Shown: positions 1-8,805 of the stretch, piece by piece
How the letters are laid out: each line of letters begins with the position of its first letter
How positions within the stretch are numbered: the first letter of the stretch is position 1
Assembly (NCBI RefSeq): GCF_038396765.1
Contig: NZ_CP150096.1
Location: 4,633,001-4,697,000, forward strand
Reading direction: 5' to 3'
From: Chitinophaga caseinilytica
Lineage (GTDB): Bacteria; Bacteroidota; Bacteroidia; Chitinophagales; Chitinophagaceae
DNA: 64,000 nt
The notes under the pieces: generated by a model
Databases searched by the model: none
Told to the model about the DNA's origin: nothing
What the model saw: only the letters and a program-made list of their open reading frames with translations
Translations under genes and position numbers: made by a program

Positions 1-1
1 T

Positions 2-241
2 CTCATAGCGGAAGCCAAAGAAGCTTACGTGGTATCGCCCATCAGCAGCCTCGTGGTGCTGGAAACGAAGCAGGACTACGAGCGTTTCGATATCAAAGAT
101 TCCGGGAACAGCCTGCGCAACGCGGCGCTGAACGATTCCGGCAGCGTGCCCGAACCGCATGAATGGGCGCTCATCATCATCGCAATTTTATCCGTTTACC
201 TATACCTCAACCGCCGCAGATGGACCGTCTTCAACGCTTAA
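2..241 (+). CDS. XrtN system VIT domain protein, C-terminal end (partial)
   Basis: Only the last 79 or so residues are in the window; the frame is open from base 2 and the start lies upstream. The visible part contains VVSPISSLVVLETKQDYERF, typical of the end of VIT/von Willebrand-type proteins of the exosortase N system. It then ends in a PEP-CTERM-like sorting signal: the motif PEP followed by HEW, a hydrophobic membrane segment and an RRR cluster about ten residues from the C-terminus. The next gene encodes the matching exosortase and starts inside this gene (22 bp overlap), so the two are very probably translated together and this is the dedicated substrate. The protein would be inserted in the membrane by its tail and then processed by the exosortase. 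The family call rests on tail architecture and neighbourhood. Confidence 0.8.
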   Translation, partial: LIAEAKEAYVVSPISSLVVLETKQDYERFDIKDSGNSLRNAALNDSGSVPEPHEWALIIIAILSVYLYLNRRRWTVFNA

Positions 242-1554
242 TACCCGCTTTGATCTGGACGGCCCTTTACGCCGGCATCGCGCTGTTTGCCCTGGATGAT
301 TATATGGAGTGGGGCTCCAACGGGTTTATCCTCGGCGCGGCGACGGTGCCGGTCGTACTGCGGGCGGATGCGGCCGATAAATGCAGCCTGCGCTATTTCT
401 ACGCCGCCCTGGCCTGCTGTGTGCTGGCCTGGATGGTGCCTGCCAAAACGCTGTTGTTCGCCACCATCGTACTGGCGATGTGCTTTTTGGCCGACAGCTT
501 TTTCGGCAGGATCAACGCGCTGCCCATGCTCGCGCTCATGCTCATGGCGCCGGTATTCCAGTACCTGACCAACATTTTTACCTTTCCTATCCGCCTCCAC
601 CTCACTCGCCTTGCCGGCGGCATTTTGCGGCTGGCAGGGCGGGAAGTGGCTACAGAAGGCAACGTGCTCGTTCTGAGCGGCACGGAATTTTCTGTAGACC
701 CCGCGTGCATGGGCCTCAGGATGATGGTAACGGCGCTCCTCTGCGGGATCGCGGCGGTGGGCATCGCACAGCGGAAACTGGGAAAGAGATTATCGTGGTG
801 GATGTTGGGCGCCTGGCTCGGGTTCATCCTGTTGCTGAACATCGGCAGCAACCTCTTCCGGATCGTACTGCTCGTACAGTTCAGCATCCCGCCGGAAAAC
901 TACCTGCACGATGTAGTAGGGCTCCTCTGCCTGGGGATGTACGTCCTCATTCCCGTGTTCTTCCTGGCGCCAAGACTGGTGGCCCGTTTCGGCAAAACGC
1001 CCTTGGAACGGATGCCCGAAAAAACGCAGCATCCGCGGTACGTTGTGCTGCAGGCCCACCTTTCCCTCGCCGCATGCATCTTTCTGCTGGCTTATAAAAT
1101 TTCATTGCCGAAGGAAGCGATAGCCGCGCAAACGCCCGCTGTTGCCGGGTTTACCGTGAGCGCACTGCAAAACGGCGTCACGAAAATGGAGCGCAACGGC
1201 GTGCTGGTGTACATCAAGAAAATCAAGGATTGTTATTATACAGACCATCATCCCACCATTTGCTGGCAGGGGAGTGGGTTCGCTTTCCGGAAAGTGAAGG
1301 AGGAACAGATCGCCGGGATGACGCTTTTCACCGGCACGCTCGAAAAAGGGAAAGAGCGGCTCTACACCGCCTGGTGGTATGATAACGGTTCGCTGCAAAC
1401 CGTTTCGCAATTCGAATGGAGATGGAACGCCCTCAGCACCAGGAGCTCCTTTTCACTCGTCAACGTAACGGCATCCAGCCGCGAAACCCTCGCCGCCGAA
1501 ATCTTACGCATGCGCAAAGATGGCACCGTCCGCCACGCGATGGGAATGCCCTGA
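220..1554 (+). CDS. xrtN: exosortase N (XrtN) with EpsI-like C-terminal domain
   Basis: A 444-residue multi-pass membrane protein. The three exosortase signature residues are visible: Cys in PACMGLRMM, Arg in NLFRIVLLV and His in HDVVGLL, all at membrane-segment borders. This transpeptidase-like enzyme is expected to cut and transfer the tail of the upstream PEP-type protein. After the last exosortase helix there is one more hydrophobic segment and an extracytoplasmic domain of roughly 150 residues with the motif HHPTICWQGSG, resembling the EpsI domain fused to several exosortases. The ATG at 220 was chosen because upstream in-frame codons read an unlikely HHH/PIPQPP stretch that belongs to the other frame; it overlaps the preceding gene. 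Confidence is high for exosortase, somewhat lower for the N subtype. Confidence 0.88.
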   Translation: MDRLQRLIPALIWTALYAGIALFALDDYMEWGSNGFILGAATVPVVLRADAADKCSLRYFYAALACCVLAWMVPAKTLLFATIVLAMCFLADSFFGRINALPMLALMLMAPVFQYLTNIFTFPIRLHLTRLAGGILRLAGREVATEGNVLVLSGTEFSVDPACMGLRMMVTALLCGIAAVGIAQRKLGKRLSWWMLGAWLGFILLLNIGSNLFRIVLLVQFSIPPENYLHDVVGLLCLGMYVLIPVFFLAPRLVARFGKTPLERMPEKTQHPRYVVLQAHLSLAACIFLLAYKISLPKEAIAAQTPAVAGFTVSALQNGVTKMERNGVLVYIKKIKDCYYTDHHPTICWQGSGFAFRKVKEEQIAGMTLFTGTLEKGKERLYTAWWYDNGSLQTVSQFEWRWNALSTRSSFSLVNVTASSRETLAAEILRMRKDGTVRHAMGMP

Positions 1555-1558
1555 TGCC

Positions 1559-2362
1559 TCAGGGTACGCGGGCTGCGGGGTCTTGCTTGAATATCTCGCT
1601 GAGCAACCGGTACAGTTCCGGATGATGCGCCTGCATGCTGTCCGGCTTCTCGAAGAAATATTCGGACACCACCGCCAAAAACTCGCTCTGGTTCATGGCC
1701 GCGTACGGATTGATGTCGCTATGCCCTGACTCGATCCTGCGGATCTCTTCATGCATCACCTGCAACCACGGAAGGCTCGTCACATTCCGCAACAACGATT
1801 CCGGCAGGCCGTCTACATAACCATCGGTCTTGTCGACCAAATGCACGAACTCATGAATAGCGGTATTGCTTTGCCCGCCGTGCTCGGAAAAGCCCGTCCG
1901 CAGCGCGCTGCGCGACAGCAGCATTTGTCCGTTCAAATGCCCGCTGCCCACCATGCCGAGGATATTGCGGCGGTCGCCCTCGAACTGGAAATGCTCGTCG
2001 AACGTATCGGGATAGAGAATAATATTGGTAAGATTACGGTATTTCCACCCGGGAAAGCTGAAGATGGGAATAACGGCGCTCGCGGCGATGAGGACCTTGT
2101 CCAGATCTTCCACCGGCGTACCCACGCCTTCGATCGTTACATGCCCGAGAAAGGATTCCACTTCGGAAACGAACCGCTGCTGTTCGGGTTCAGTGAGCTG
2201 GCGATAATAGCGGACATGCTCCTGGAGCATGCCGGCGGTATCTGTGGGAACGGCGCTTTTCGCGGATTTTTTCGGGCGGTAAAACCACCAGAAAAGGAAA
2301 AGGATCACCGCCACGGGGATCAAAACGGGTAACATCTTCCCAATTTCGTAATTAAAAGCCAT
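1559..2362 (-). CDS. M90-family zinc metallopeptidase (MtfA-like)
   Basis: A 267-residue protein with one N-terminal membrane segment (about residues 10-27) and a cytoplasmic M90 peptidase domain. The zinc site HEFVH lies at residues 170-174, and a further acidic candidate ligand sits in SEFLAVVSEYFFE near the C-terminus. E. coli MtfA, the family prototype, is soluble and controls the glucose repressor Mlc; here the membrane anchor suggests a different, envelope-associated setting, and no Mlc partner is visible. The ATG at 2362 is preferred to a TTG nine bases upstream. It converges tail to tail with xrtN (4 bp apart) and is divergent from the AsmA-like gene. Confidence 0.82.
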   Translation of the reverse strand: MAFNYEIGKMLPVLIPVAVILFLFWWFYRPKKSAKSAVPTDTAGMLQEHVRYYRQLTEPEQQRFVSEVESFLGHVTIEGVGTPVEDLDKVLIAASAVIPIFSFPGWKYRNLTNIILYPDTFDEHFQFEGDRRNILGMVGSGHLNGQMLLSRSALRTGFSEHGGQSNTAIHEFVHLVDKTDGYVDGLPESLLRNVTSLPWLQVMHEEIRRIESGHSDINPYAAMNQSEFLAVVSEYFFEKPDSMQAHHPELYRLLSEIFKQDPAARVP

Positions 2363-2420
2363 TTGGAACAATTTTCGAAGGTAATTTGTTTTTAATTACG
2401 AACAATCAACTGACCCATAC

Positions 2421-4850
2421 ATGCCCCGCTGGTTAAGAATCATGCTTATCTCCGCCGGTAGCCTCCTGGTGCTGGTTATCGTGCTCTGGCTCGTGCTTGC
2501 GCTCGTCATCCGCAGCAGGAAGGCCAGCATCCTCGCCGATATCAGTCAACAGCTCAGCGAACGCCTCAACGGAGACCTCACCATCAAAGACATGGAGCCC
2601 TCGCTCGTGCGCAGCTTCCCGCAGATTTCCGTGACGCTCAAAGACGTGACGCTCAAAGACAGTCTTTTCGACCGCCACGGCCACGCCCTGCTGCAACTGA
2701 AGGAAGTGTACGTGAAGGTCAACACTTTCGCGCTCATCCGCAAACGGGTATCCATCCGCGAAGTCAGCCTCGAGAACGGCGACATATACCTGTACACCGA
2801 CAGTCTCGGCTACTCGAACGGCTACCTGCTGAAGGGCCGGGAAAAGAAAGACACGTCCGCCGCCCGGAAACCCACGCCCGTCATCGCCGAGTTTTCGCTG
2901 GAAAATGTCCGCTTCACGCTGGAAAACCAGCAGAAATGGAAATACTTCAAATTTGACGTAAAGCGCCTCGAAGGCCGGATGCACGAAACCGATTCCGGCT
3001 GGCAAGCCCGCATCGATCCGCAAATCCTCATCCAGGACATGCAATTCAACACCACCAAAGGCAGCTACGCGAAGAACAAAACGCTGACCGGGCCGCTGGA
3101 CCTCACTTTCATCTCCTACAATAAAATGCTCCGCATCGCGCAGCAAACGATCCGGTTCGATCAGCAGCCCGTGCTGCTGGAAGGCGCGTTCATCTTTTCG
3201 GAAGCGCCGCCCGCTTTCCGGCTCAACATCAAGGCGGCCGGCATTCCGTTCAAATTCGCGTCCACGCTCGTGACGCCGAACATCACCGCCAAACTTTCAC
3301 CCATCGATTTCGAAAAGCCGCTGGACGTGGAAGCCGAAATCCGCGGCCACATGAAATTCCGCGACACGCCTTATGTGCGCGTGGCCTGGGTGGTGCGCGA
3401 CAACCGGTTGACCGGCGCCAATCTCGCCCTCGACAAGGTCAATTTCGATGGTGCGTTCCTCAACGAACTGGTGCCCGGCCAGGGCCACAACGACGCCAAT
3501 TCCCGGTTGAGCGTATACCGTTTTTCGGCGGATTATGAAAGCATTCCCGTAACGGCCGACACGATACGCGTCATCAATCTCCAGAAGCCCTTGCTCACGG
3601 GGCGTTTCCGGTCGAATTTCCCGCTCACCCGCCTCACAAACGCGCTCGATCCGCACCTGTTCGAGTTTACCGCCGGGAATGCCGCGCTGGATCTCCAATA
3701 CGCCGGTTCCTGGGATGCGAAAGATACAGTGGCCGGCGCCCTGGAAGGTACCGTTTCCATCAGCGACGGCGCTTTTACCTATGTTCCGCGGAACCTGACC
3801 GTGCGCGATTGCCACGCCACGCTGGCGTTCACGCAGGGGCATCTGTACCTCCGCGGCATCCGGGCGCAGTCGGGCGCCAGCAGGGTAGAGATGGACGGAA
3901 GTATCCTCAATATCCTCAACCTGTATTTTTCCGCGCCGGAAAAGATCGTGCTGAACTGGAACGTCCGCAGTCCGCTCATCAACCTCAACGAATTCCAATC
4001 CTTTTTCGGCCGACGCGGCAAACATAAATCACACGCGCAGACGCGCCAGCAGAAGCATATGCGGGCACGGTTCGTGCGGCAGCTCGACACGATGCTCGAG
4101 GCCTCCAGCGTGCATATGCAGGTGACCGTAGACAAGGTGCGCTACCGGAAATTCAATGCCAGCAACGTGCGGGCGGATGTGCAGATGGGGCAGGACGGCG
4201 TGCGTTTCAATAAAGTGGGCCTCAACGCCATGGGCGGGCAAATGCAGCTGAGCGGCGCTATCCTCCAGCAGCCGAAGGGCGACCGCTTCAACCTCGACGC
4301 CGATATCCGGCAGGTGCAGGTAGACCAGCTGTTTTATGCGTTCGAGAATTTCGGGCAAGACGGGATCACGGCGCAGAACCTCCGCGGCGTGTTTTCCGCG
4401 AAAGCGAAGCTGACGGGCGGGATGAAGGAAGACATCAGCATCCAGCCGCATTCCATGAACGGCTCCGTGTCTTTCAACCTCAACCGCGGTGCCCTGCTGG
4501 ATTTCAAGCCGCTGGTAAACGTCGGGAAATTCATCTTCCGCAAGCGCGATATGAGCAACATTACGTTCGACAACATCCGCAATACCCTCGACATCCGCGG
4601 CAACAAGATCTACATCCATCCCATGCTCATCGCCTCCAGCGTGCTGAACATCGAAGTGGAAGGGACGTACGGCATTCCGAAGGGTACGGACATCAAGCTG
4701 AAAGTCCCGCTCCGCAATCCGAAGAAAGACGAACTGGTGACAGACGCCGATGAACTGCGGAAACGCCGCAAAAGCGGCATCGTGGTGAACCTGCATGCGG
4801 TAGACGGAGACGATGGAAAGGTAAAGCTGAAACTTGGGAAGGGAGACTGA
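2421..4850 (+). CDS. AsmA-like inner-membrane/periplasmic protein
   Basis: An 809-residue protein with a single membrane segment at residues 7-30 followed by a long beta-rich periplasmic region. The stretch after the membrane helix (DISQQLSERLNGDLTIKDME) is the typical AsmA/TamB-superfamily start. Such proteins bridge the periplasm and are linked to lipid transport to the outer membrane in other bacteria; a specific lipid cannot be inferred here. The C-terminal part resembles the second AsmA domain common in Bacteroidota, ending in a lysine-rich tail. It stands alone on its strand, 58 bp from the divergent M90 gene. Confidence 0.82.
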   Translation: MPRWLRIMLISAGSLLVLVIVLWLVLALVIRSRKASILADISQQLSERLNGDLTIKDMEPSLVRSFPQISVTLKDVTLKDSLFDRHGHALLQLKEVYVKVNTFALIRKRVSIREVSLENGDIYLYTDSLGYSNGYLLKGREKKDTSAARKPTPVIAEFSLENVRFTLENQQKWKYFKFDVKRLEGRMHETDSGWQARIDPQILIQDMQFNTTKGSYAKNKTLTGPLDLTFISYNKMLRIAQQTIRFDQQPVLLEGAFIFSEAPPAFRLNIKAAGIPFKFASTLVTPNITAKLSPIDFEKPLDVEAEIRGHMKFRDTPYVRVAWVVRDNRLTGANLALDKVNFDGAFLNELVPGQGHNDANSRLSVYRFSADYESIPVTADTIRVINLQKPLLTGRFRSNFPLTRLTNALDPHLFEFTAGNAALDLQYAGSWDAKDTVAGALEGTVSISDGAFTYVPRNLTVRDCHATLAFTQGHLYLRGIRAQSGASRVEMDGSILNILNLYFSAPEKIVLNWNVRSPLINLNEFQSFFGRRGKHKSHAQTRQQKHMRARFVRQLDTMLEASSVHMQVTVDKVRYRKFNASNVRADVQMGQDGVRFNKVGLNAMGGQMQLSGAILQQPKGDRFNLDADIRQVQVDQLFYAFENFGQDGITAQNLRGVFSAKAKLTGGMKEDISIQPHSMNGSVSFNLNRGALLDFKPLVNVGKFIFRKRDMSNITFDNIRNTLDIRGNKIYIHPMLIASSVLNIEVEGTYGIPKGTDIKLKVPLRNPKKDELVTDADELRKRRKSGIVVNLHAVDGDDGKVKLKLGKGD

Positions 4851-4960
4851 CCCCGGAATGAGGAAATTCGGCCCCGCCGGCTTCCGGCCGCTCAGAGAAA
4901 GACATACGGAACTGTTTTTGCAGGATATTGACTTTGTGCAAACTGATAAAAACAAGCATC

Positions 4961-5545
4961 ATGGAAAAGCAATCGCTGCAAAACAAGAAAGTGGCCGTAC
5001 TCGTGGCTAACGGGTTTGAGGAATCCGAATTCACCGAGCCCGTGAAAGCCTTGAAAAACGCCGGCGCCGCGGTGACGGTAGTGTCGCTGAAACCCGGGAA
5101 AGTGAAAGCCTGGGCCGAAAAAGACTGGGGCGGTGAATATGAAGTGAACGATACGGTAGACAAGGTTTCTTCAGAATCATTCGACGCGCTCGTTTTGCCC
5201 GGTGGCGTCATGAACCCCGACCTGCTGCGCGTGAACGACGATGCGGTACGTTTCGTGAAAGGGTTCGTGGAAGAAGCCAAGCCCATCGCCGCCATCTGCC
5301 ACGGGCCATGGACGCTCATCGAGGCGGGAGCGGTGAATGGCCGGAAAATGACTTCCTATCCTTCCATCAAAACCGATCTCATCAATGCAGGAGCGGATTG
5401 GCAGGACAAGGAAGTGGTGACCGACAACGGGATCGTGACCAGCCGCAGCCCGAAAGACCTGCCGGCATTCTGCGCCAAAATGGTGGAAGAGATCGCCGAA
5501 GGGCAGCACCTCACGCGGAACCGGGGTGTACATCAGCTGGGTTAA
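4961..5545 (+). CDS. DJ-1/PfpI family protein (type 1 glutamine amidotransferase-like)
   Basis: A 194-residue single-domain protein of the DJ-1/PfpI superfamily. The nucleophile elbow AICHGPW puts the reactive cysteine at residue 113 followed by His114, and the conserved acidic residues near GFEESEF (residues 18-24) pair with it. Relatives such as E. coli YhbO and Pyrococcus PfpI are stress-protection, glyoxalase or deglycase-like enzymes and sometimes proteases; the true substrate is not settled for the family. The ATG at 4961 is chosen; an upstream TTG at 4928 would add a non-conserved 11-residue extension. Confidence 0.85.
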   Translation: MEKQSLQNKKVAVLVANGFEESEFTEPVKALKNAGAAVTVVSLKPGKVKAWAEKDWGGEYEVNDTVDKVSSESFDALVLPGGVMNPDLLRVNDDAVRFVKGFVEEAKPIAAICHGPWTLIEAGAVNGRKMTSYPSIKTDLINAGADWQDKEVVTDNGIVTSRSPKDLPAFCAKMVEEIAEGQHLTRNRGVHQLG

Positions 5546-5626
5546 CATGCCCGGATCACCAGCCGCGCGAACACTGCCGTTATCTCAGGTGTTATAACGA
5601 CAGTACTTTTCTTCACAAACAAGCTT

Positions 5627-6346
5627 ATGCATCAAAATAACAACCGCCCGCGCGCGGGCATGCTGTACGAAAAATCGACCGTCATCAATGTTTCCAAAAC
5701 AGGCCGGATCCTTTCATCGGCCGCCGGCGCCTCGTTGATTTACCTGGCGCTTTCCGGCATGAAGCAATCGCCCGTCAAAAACATCGGGAAACTGCTGGTG
5801 GGCGGGTACCTCCTGTACCGGGGGCTTTCCGGCAATTGCCCCATCACCGCGGCAATAGACGATGAGCAGCGGCCCAGACACGCCCGCGCCGTCAATATCC
5901 GCACGTCTATGATCGTGGAACGCCCGCGGGGCGAAGTGTACGCGTATTGGCGCCAACTCAGCAACCTGCCGCTTTTCATGGCGCATCTCGACGACGTGGA
6001 GGTGCTCGATAACAGGCATTCCCACTGGACGATCAAGCTGGCCGGCAACATGAAGCTGGAGTGGGACGCCGAGATCACTGAAGACAAGCCCGGCGAAGAA
6101 CTGGCCTGGCGCTCGCTGGAAGGCGCGGAAATCGCCAACGCCGGCAAAGTGCGCTTCCGGGATACGGAAAACGGCGGCACGGAAATCCTCGTCACATTCA
6201 CCTACCGCCCACCCGCCGGATTCGTGGGAGCCGGGCTGGCAAGGCTGATGAACCCTGCATTCGCGCAACTGGTGCGTCATGATATCATCCGTTTCAAACA
6301 GCACCTCGAAGGGGTGCCCACGCCCGACAATTCGGGCCGCGGATAG
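5627..6346 (+). CDS. SRPBCC (cyclase/dehydrase-type) membrane-anchored protein
   Basis: A 239-residue protein in two parts. Residues 20-70 hold two hydrophobic segments with a YLLYRGLSGNCP motif, similar to the DUF2892 membrane module. Residues 90-225 form a START-like SRPBCC domain with the pattern VYAYWRQLSNLPLFMAHLDD and a GGTEILVTFTY strand, as in COG5637 proteins. These domains bind hydrophobic ligands; no substrate can be assigned. It lies 81 bp after the DJ-1 gene and ends at a strong hairpin, so it may be co-transcribed with it as a stress pair. Confidence 0.75.
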   Translation: MHQNNNRPRAGMLYEKSTVINVSKTGRILSSAAGASLIYLALSGMKQSPVKNIGKLLVGGYLLYRGLSGNCPITAAIDDEQRPRHARAVNIRTSMIVERPRGEVYAYWRQLSNLPLFMAHLDDVEVLDNRHSHWTIKLAGNMKLEWDAEITEDKPGEELAWRSLEGAEIANAGKVRFRDTENGGTEILVTFTYRPPAGFVGAGLARLMNPAFAQLVRHDIIRFKQHLEGVPTPDNSGRG

Positions 6347-6380
6347 CTCACAAGCAAATCTCCGGATCACTAACCCAAAC

Positions 6381-6417
6381 GAAAATGGCTGTTCCCAACC
6401 TGGAAACAGCCATTTTC
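6381..6417. terminator. bidirectional hairpin terminator
   Basis: Perfect 13-bp inverted repeat (left arm 6381-6393, right arm 6405-6417, 11-nt loop) with A/T-rich arm ends, between the convergent SRPBCC gene and the small secreted protein gene. It can serve both strands. Confidence 0.8.
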
Positions 6418-6441
6418 ATGTAATCCCGAACATCCTGTATG

Positions 6442-6696
6442 CTATGGCCTAAAAGTCCGGAAAGTATCGGGCCGCGGGTTGTTGGACGTATCCTCGCGCT
6501 CTTTCCGGTCCTTTCTCTTTTTCTTTTCCTTTTTTGGTGTGGTATCGCCCGGTTCCATGGGAACGGTGTCTGTCCAATGAACATAAGGCGTGGATCCGGT
6601 AGCGCTGGAAAGTCGGCCGGAGGCGCTCCATGCTTGGGTCATCGCTACCACCACGAAGGCGATGATGAGGCTCAGGGGAGTGATCGTCGATTTCAT
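6442..6696 (-). CDS. small secreted hypothetical protein
   Basis: An 84-residue protein with an N-terminal hydrophobic stretch (residues 4-20, ending near AWSASG) that looks like a signal peptide. The mature part is short and ends in a strongly charged segment, PKKEKKKRKDRKERED, before a TFRTFRP terminus. No family recognised. It lies 35 bp downstream of another small gene on the same strand and ends at the bidirectional terminator, which supports its being real. Confidence 0.55.
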   Translation of the reverse strand: MKSTITPLSLIIAFVVVAMTQAWSASGRLSSATGSTPYVHWTDTVPMEPGDTTPKKEKKKRKDRKEREDTSNNPRPDTFRTFRP

Positions 6697-6731
6697 GTGC
6701 GTGAAGTTTACTGGTTATCAATAATATATGG

Positions 6732-6956
6732 TTAGTAGATTTTGTATTCGCGGATAAAGCTTTCCCATTCCTCATCTTCCAGCAATTCATCGTCAGCGCG
6801 GGGCCGGCTGCGATCGCTATCGTCTTTTTCAATGAAAGCTTCGGCCTGGGGGTCTTCCGGCCATCTTTCCTCTTCGCCGCCGGGGCGGAAGTCTGTATTG
6901 AGCGGATTGTTCCTTGCAGGCGCCTGTCCGTCCTGCCATTTATTTTTCTTTTGCAT
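6732..6956 (-). CDS. small acidic hypothetical protein
   Basis: A 74-residue, highly charged protein without membrane segment or signal peptide. It starts with a lysine-rich MQKKNKW and ends in an acidic, probably helical segment (DDELLEDEEWESFIREYKIY). The composition suggests a disordered cytoplasmic protein. No family recognised. It probably shares a transcript with the next small gene, 35 bp downstream. Confidence 0.5.
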   Translation of the reverse strand: MQKKNKWQDGQAPARNNPLNTDFRPGGEEERWPEDPQAEAFIEKDDSDRSRPRADDELLEDEEWESFIREYKIY

Positions 6957-7091
6957 GGTATAACGGTTTTGGTGATGAACGATATCGGGTAAAAACCGTC
7001 AAATACCGATCCATGCGCATCGGCCGTCAACAGCAGGAAAAGATAGGGAAGGAGTGGTACAGAGTGGGTAATTGGTGCAACTGGCGGGGAA

Positions 7092-7907
7092 TCAGGGTAA
7101 TAGTTGTTTTTGCCGAAGGGCGTCCAACAGCTTTGATATCAGCTGGTGGCGGGATTTGTTGAACGAAACATCTGTCTGGTTGCTGATCCACAACGAAACC
7201 ATGAGTTTAAGGCTGTTCCCTTCGATGTTCTCGAACCAGACTTCCGGCGGTTTGCGGACGCCGCCGGTCTTGAGCTGATTTACCACGCCCATGGCCGTTT
7301 TCACGATATCGTCGAGCGCCGGCGCGGGATCTTTGGCGAAGGGGATGAGCAGGTGCAGTTCTATTTTCCGTTCGGTGGTGAGGGAATGGTTGATGATGGG
7401 TTTCTGGAAGATGTCTTTGTTGGGGATGATGAGGTGCTGCCCGTCAGACGTGCGCATGGTCGTGGAGCGGAACTGGATGTTTTCCACCGTGCCCGTGAAC
7501 CCGTTTGTTTCGATGACGTGCCCGGTATCGAAGGGTTTACGGAAGGTGATGTAAATGCCGGAAATAAAGTTGGACGTGAGGTCCTGGAACGCGAACCCCA
7601 ACGCCAGGCCGATGATGCCCGCTCCCGCCAGCAGGGAGGATACGGCTTTGTCCAGCTTCAGTACTTCCAGCGCCGTGAACAGCCCGATAGCGAAAATGAT
7701 GAAATAAGTAACCCCGGCGAAAAGGTTGCTGAGCGCCTGTTTGTGAGACAGCCGGCAGGAGAGCTTGTATACCAGGTTCCTGGCCAGTTTCGCCAGCAGG
7801 TAGAAAACGAGGAAAATAACGACGGCCAGCGCCAGGTTGGGGAGCATGTTGATGGCGGCCTGGCCCCATCGCTGGAGTTTTTCGAGGATAAGTTGTGTCC
7901 ATTCCAT
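7092..7907 (-). CDS. small-conductance mechanosensitive channel (MscS family)
   Basis: A 271-residue minimal MscS-type channel with three N-terminal membrane segments. The pore-lining TM3 has the Gly/Ala pattern SSLLAGAGIIGLALGFAFQD, followed by the conserved FISGIYITFRKPFDTGHVI and the beta-domain motif IIPNKDIFQKPIINHS. It would gate open under membrane tension and release solutes on osmotic down-shock. The ATG at 7907 is preferred to an upstream alternative start because channel homology begins there. It stands alone; the gene upstream is separated by a terminator. Confidence 0.92.
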   Translation of the reverse strand: MEWTQLILEKLQRWGQAAINMLPNLALAVVIFLVFYLLAKLARNLVYKLSCRLSHKQALSNLFAGVTYFIIFAIGLFTALEVLKLDKAVSSLLAGAGIIGLALGFAFQDLTSNFISGIYITFRKPFDTGHVIETNGFTGTVENIQFRSTTMRTSDGQHLIIPNKDIFQKPIINHSLTTERKIELHLLIPFAKDPAPALDDIVKTAMGVVNQLKTGGVRKPPEVWFENIEGNSLKLMVSLWISNQTDVSFNKSRHQLISKLLDALRQKQLLP

Positions 7908-7957
7908 GTGGATGGAATTACAAATACTGCACCATTGCGAAAAACCCGGCATTTAAA

Positions 7958-7986
7958 AGGCCCGCCCCCTTGCCGGGAACGGGCCT
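7958..7986 (-). terminator. Rho-independent terminator of the beta-barrel gene
   Basis: Stem AGGCCCG/CGGGCCT with a GC-rich loop; on the minus strand the second arm is followed by TTTTAA. It sits directly after the 8053-8631 gene. Confidence 0.7.
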
Positions 7987-8052
7987 GCCCTTGATTCCCG
8001 GCGTCACCGACCGGGAAAATTCGTCTGGTTATGGAAACTGGATATCAGTCCG

Positions 8053-8631
8053 TTAGAAACGACCGGCCACACCGAGCTTGATCCAGGTTACGTCGTATCC
8101 CAGTTCGGAATACACGCCGAAACTGGGTGTGAAGAAGTAACGGGCGCCGGCGATGAAGCCTACGTGGAAATCGGTGTCTTTGGATTTGAAGTTCGCGTCG
8201 CCGTAATCCCCGGTACCGCCGCTCACCTTGCTGGACCAGAAGCGCGCGCCGAGCTGGAGGGCGCCGTACAGGTCGAGCTTTTCGATCTTGATCAGTTCGG
8301 AATTGAGGTGGTACGCACCGCGCAGGGCGATCACGGAGTTGGAATATTTCCATTTGCGGGAAGCTTCCACGTCTTCGTAATCAAAAAAATGATCGGTGTA
8401 CTTCACGCTGCGGTAAGAAGCGGTGATCCCTGCGCCGAAGTAACCCGGGCCTACCTTGTAAGGCAAAATTCTTTCGTAGGTGAAATTCAACGTGGGCATG
8501 CCTTTGGCGCCCGAGGCGTAATCGAGGGTGTTACCGAATCCGATGCCGGCCTGGATAATGTTCTTCTTGTCTTGTGCACTGGCACCTCCGATGATGCCGC
8601 AGAGCAAAAGGGCGGTAAAAATTCTCTTCAT
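8053..8631 (-). CDS. outer-membrane beta-barrel protein
   Basis: A 192-residue protein with a clear signal peptide (MKRIFTALLLCGIIGGASAQ, cleavage after ASA). The mature region alternates hydrophobic and polar residues in strand-length blocks and ends in phenylalanine (GVAGRF), the usual signal for barrel insertion by the BAM complex. The pattern fits an eight-stranded OmpA/OmpW-like barrel. Function is unknown. It is a single-gene unit with its own terminator and a candidate promoter upstream. Confidence 0.78.
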   Translation of the reverse strand: MKRIFTALLLCGIIGGASAQDKKNIIQAGIGFGNTLDYASGAKGMPTLNFTYERILPYKVGPGYFGAGITASYRSVKYTDHFFDYEDVEASRKWKYSNSVIALRGAYHLNSELIKIEKLDLYGALQLGARFWSSKVSGGTGDYGDANFKSKDTDFHVGFIAGARYFFTPSFGVYSELGYDVTWIKLGVAGRF

Positions 8632-8679
8632 GTTTGAAATAAATGGTTTAATGAATTGACGTTTTTGGGATTACGGCTG

Positions 8680-8687
8680 CAAAAATA
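8680..8687 (-). promoter_or_regulatory. candidate -7 box TATTTTTG
   Basis: Matches the Bacteroidota -7 consensus TAnnTTTG on the minus strand, 48 bp upstream of the beta-barrel start. No clear -33 TTTG was seen at the right spacing. Confidence 0.4.
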
Positions 8688-8791
8688 TCATAGTGCGGGG
8701 CGTGATGTCTCGGTAGACGTACCTATTTTTGAAATTGAGTACTTCCCGCAGTTTTCCCCGGGCCGCTACGCAGATACACTGCGCACGATGC

Positions 8792-8799
8792 AGTATATT
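8792..8799 (+). promoter_or_regulatory. candidate -7 box TATATTTG at the start of the exonuclease gene
   Basis: Exact TAnnTTTG match ending 6 nt before the ATG at 8806. If used, transcription would start at or beside the start codon, giving a leaderless mRNA. Confidence 0.5.
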
Positions 8800-8805
8800 T
8801 GCCGT

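Noticed and set aside
6449..7030. A 193-codon minus-strand frame across the two small genes
   Set aside because: Low-complexity, no start context, and it overlaps two shorter frames with better features (a signal peptide in one, an acidic helix in the other).
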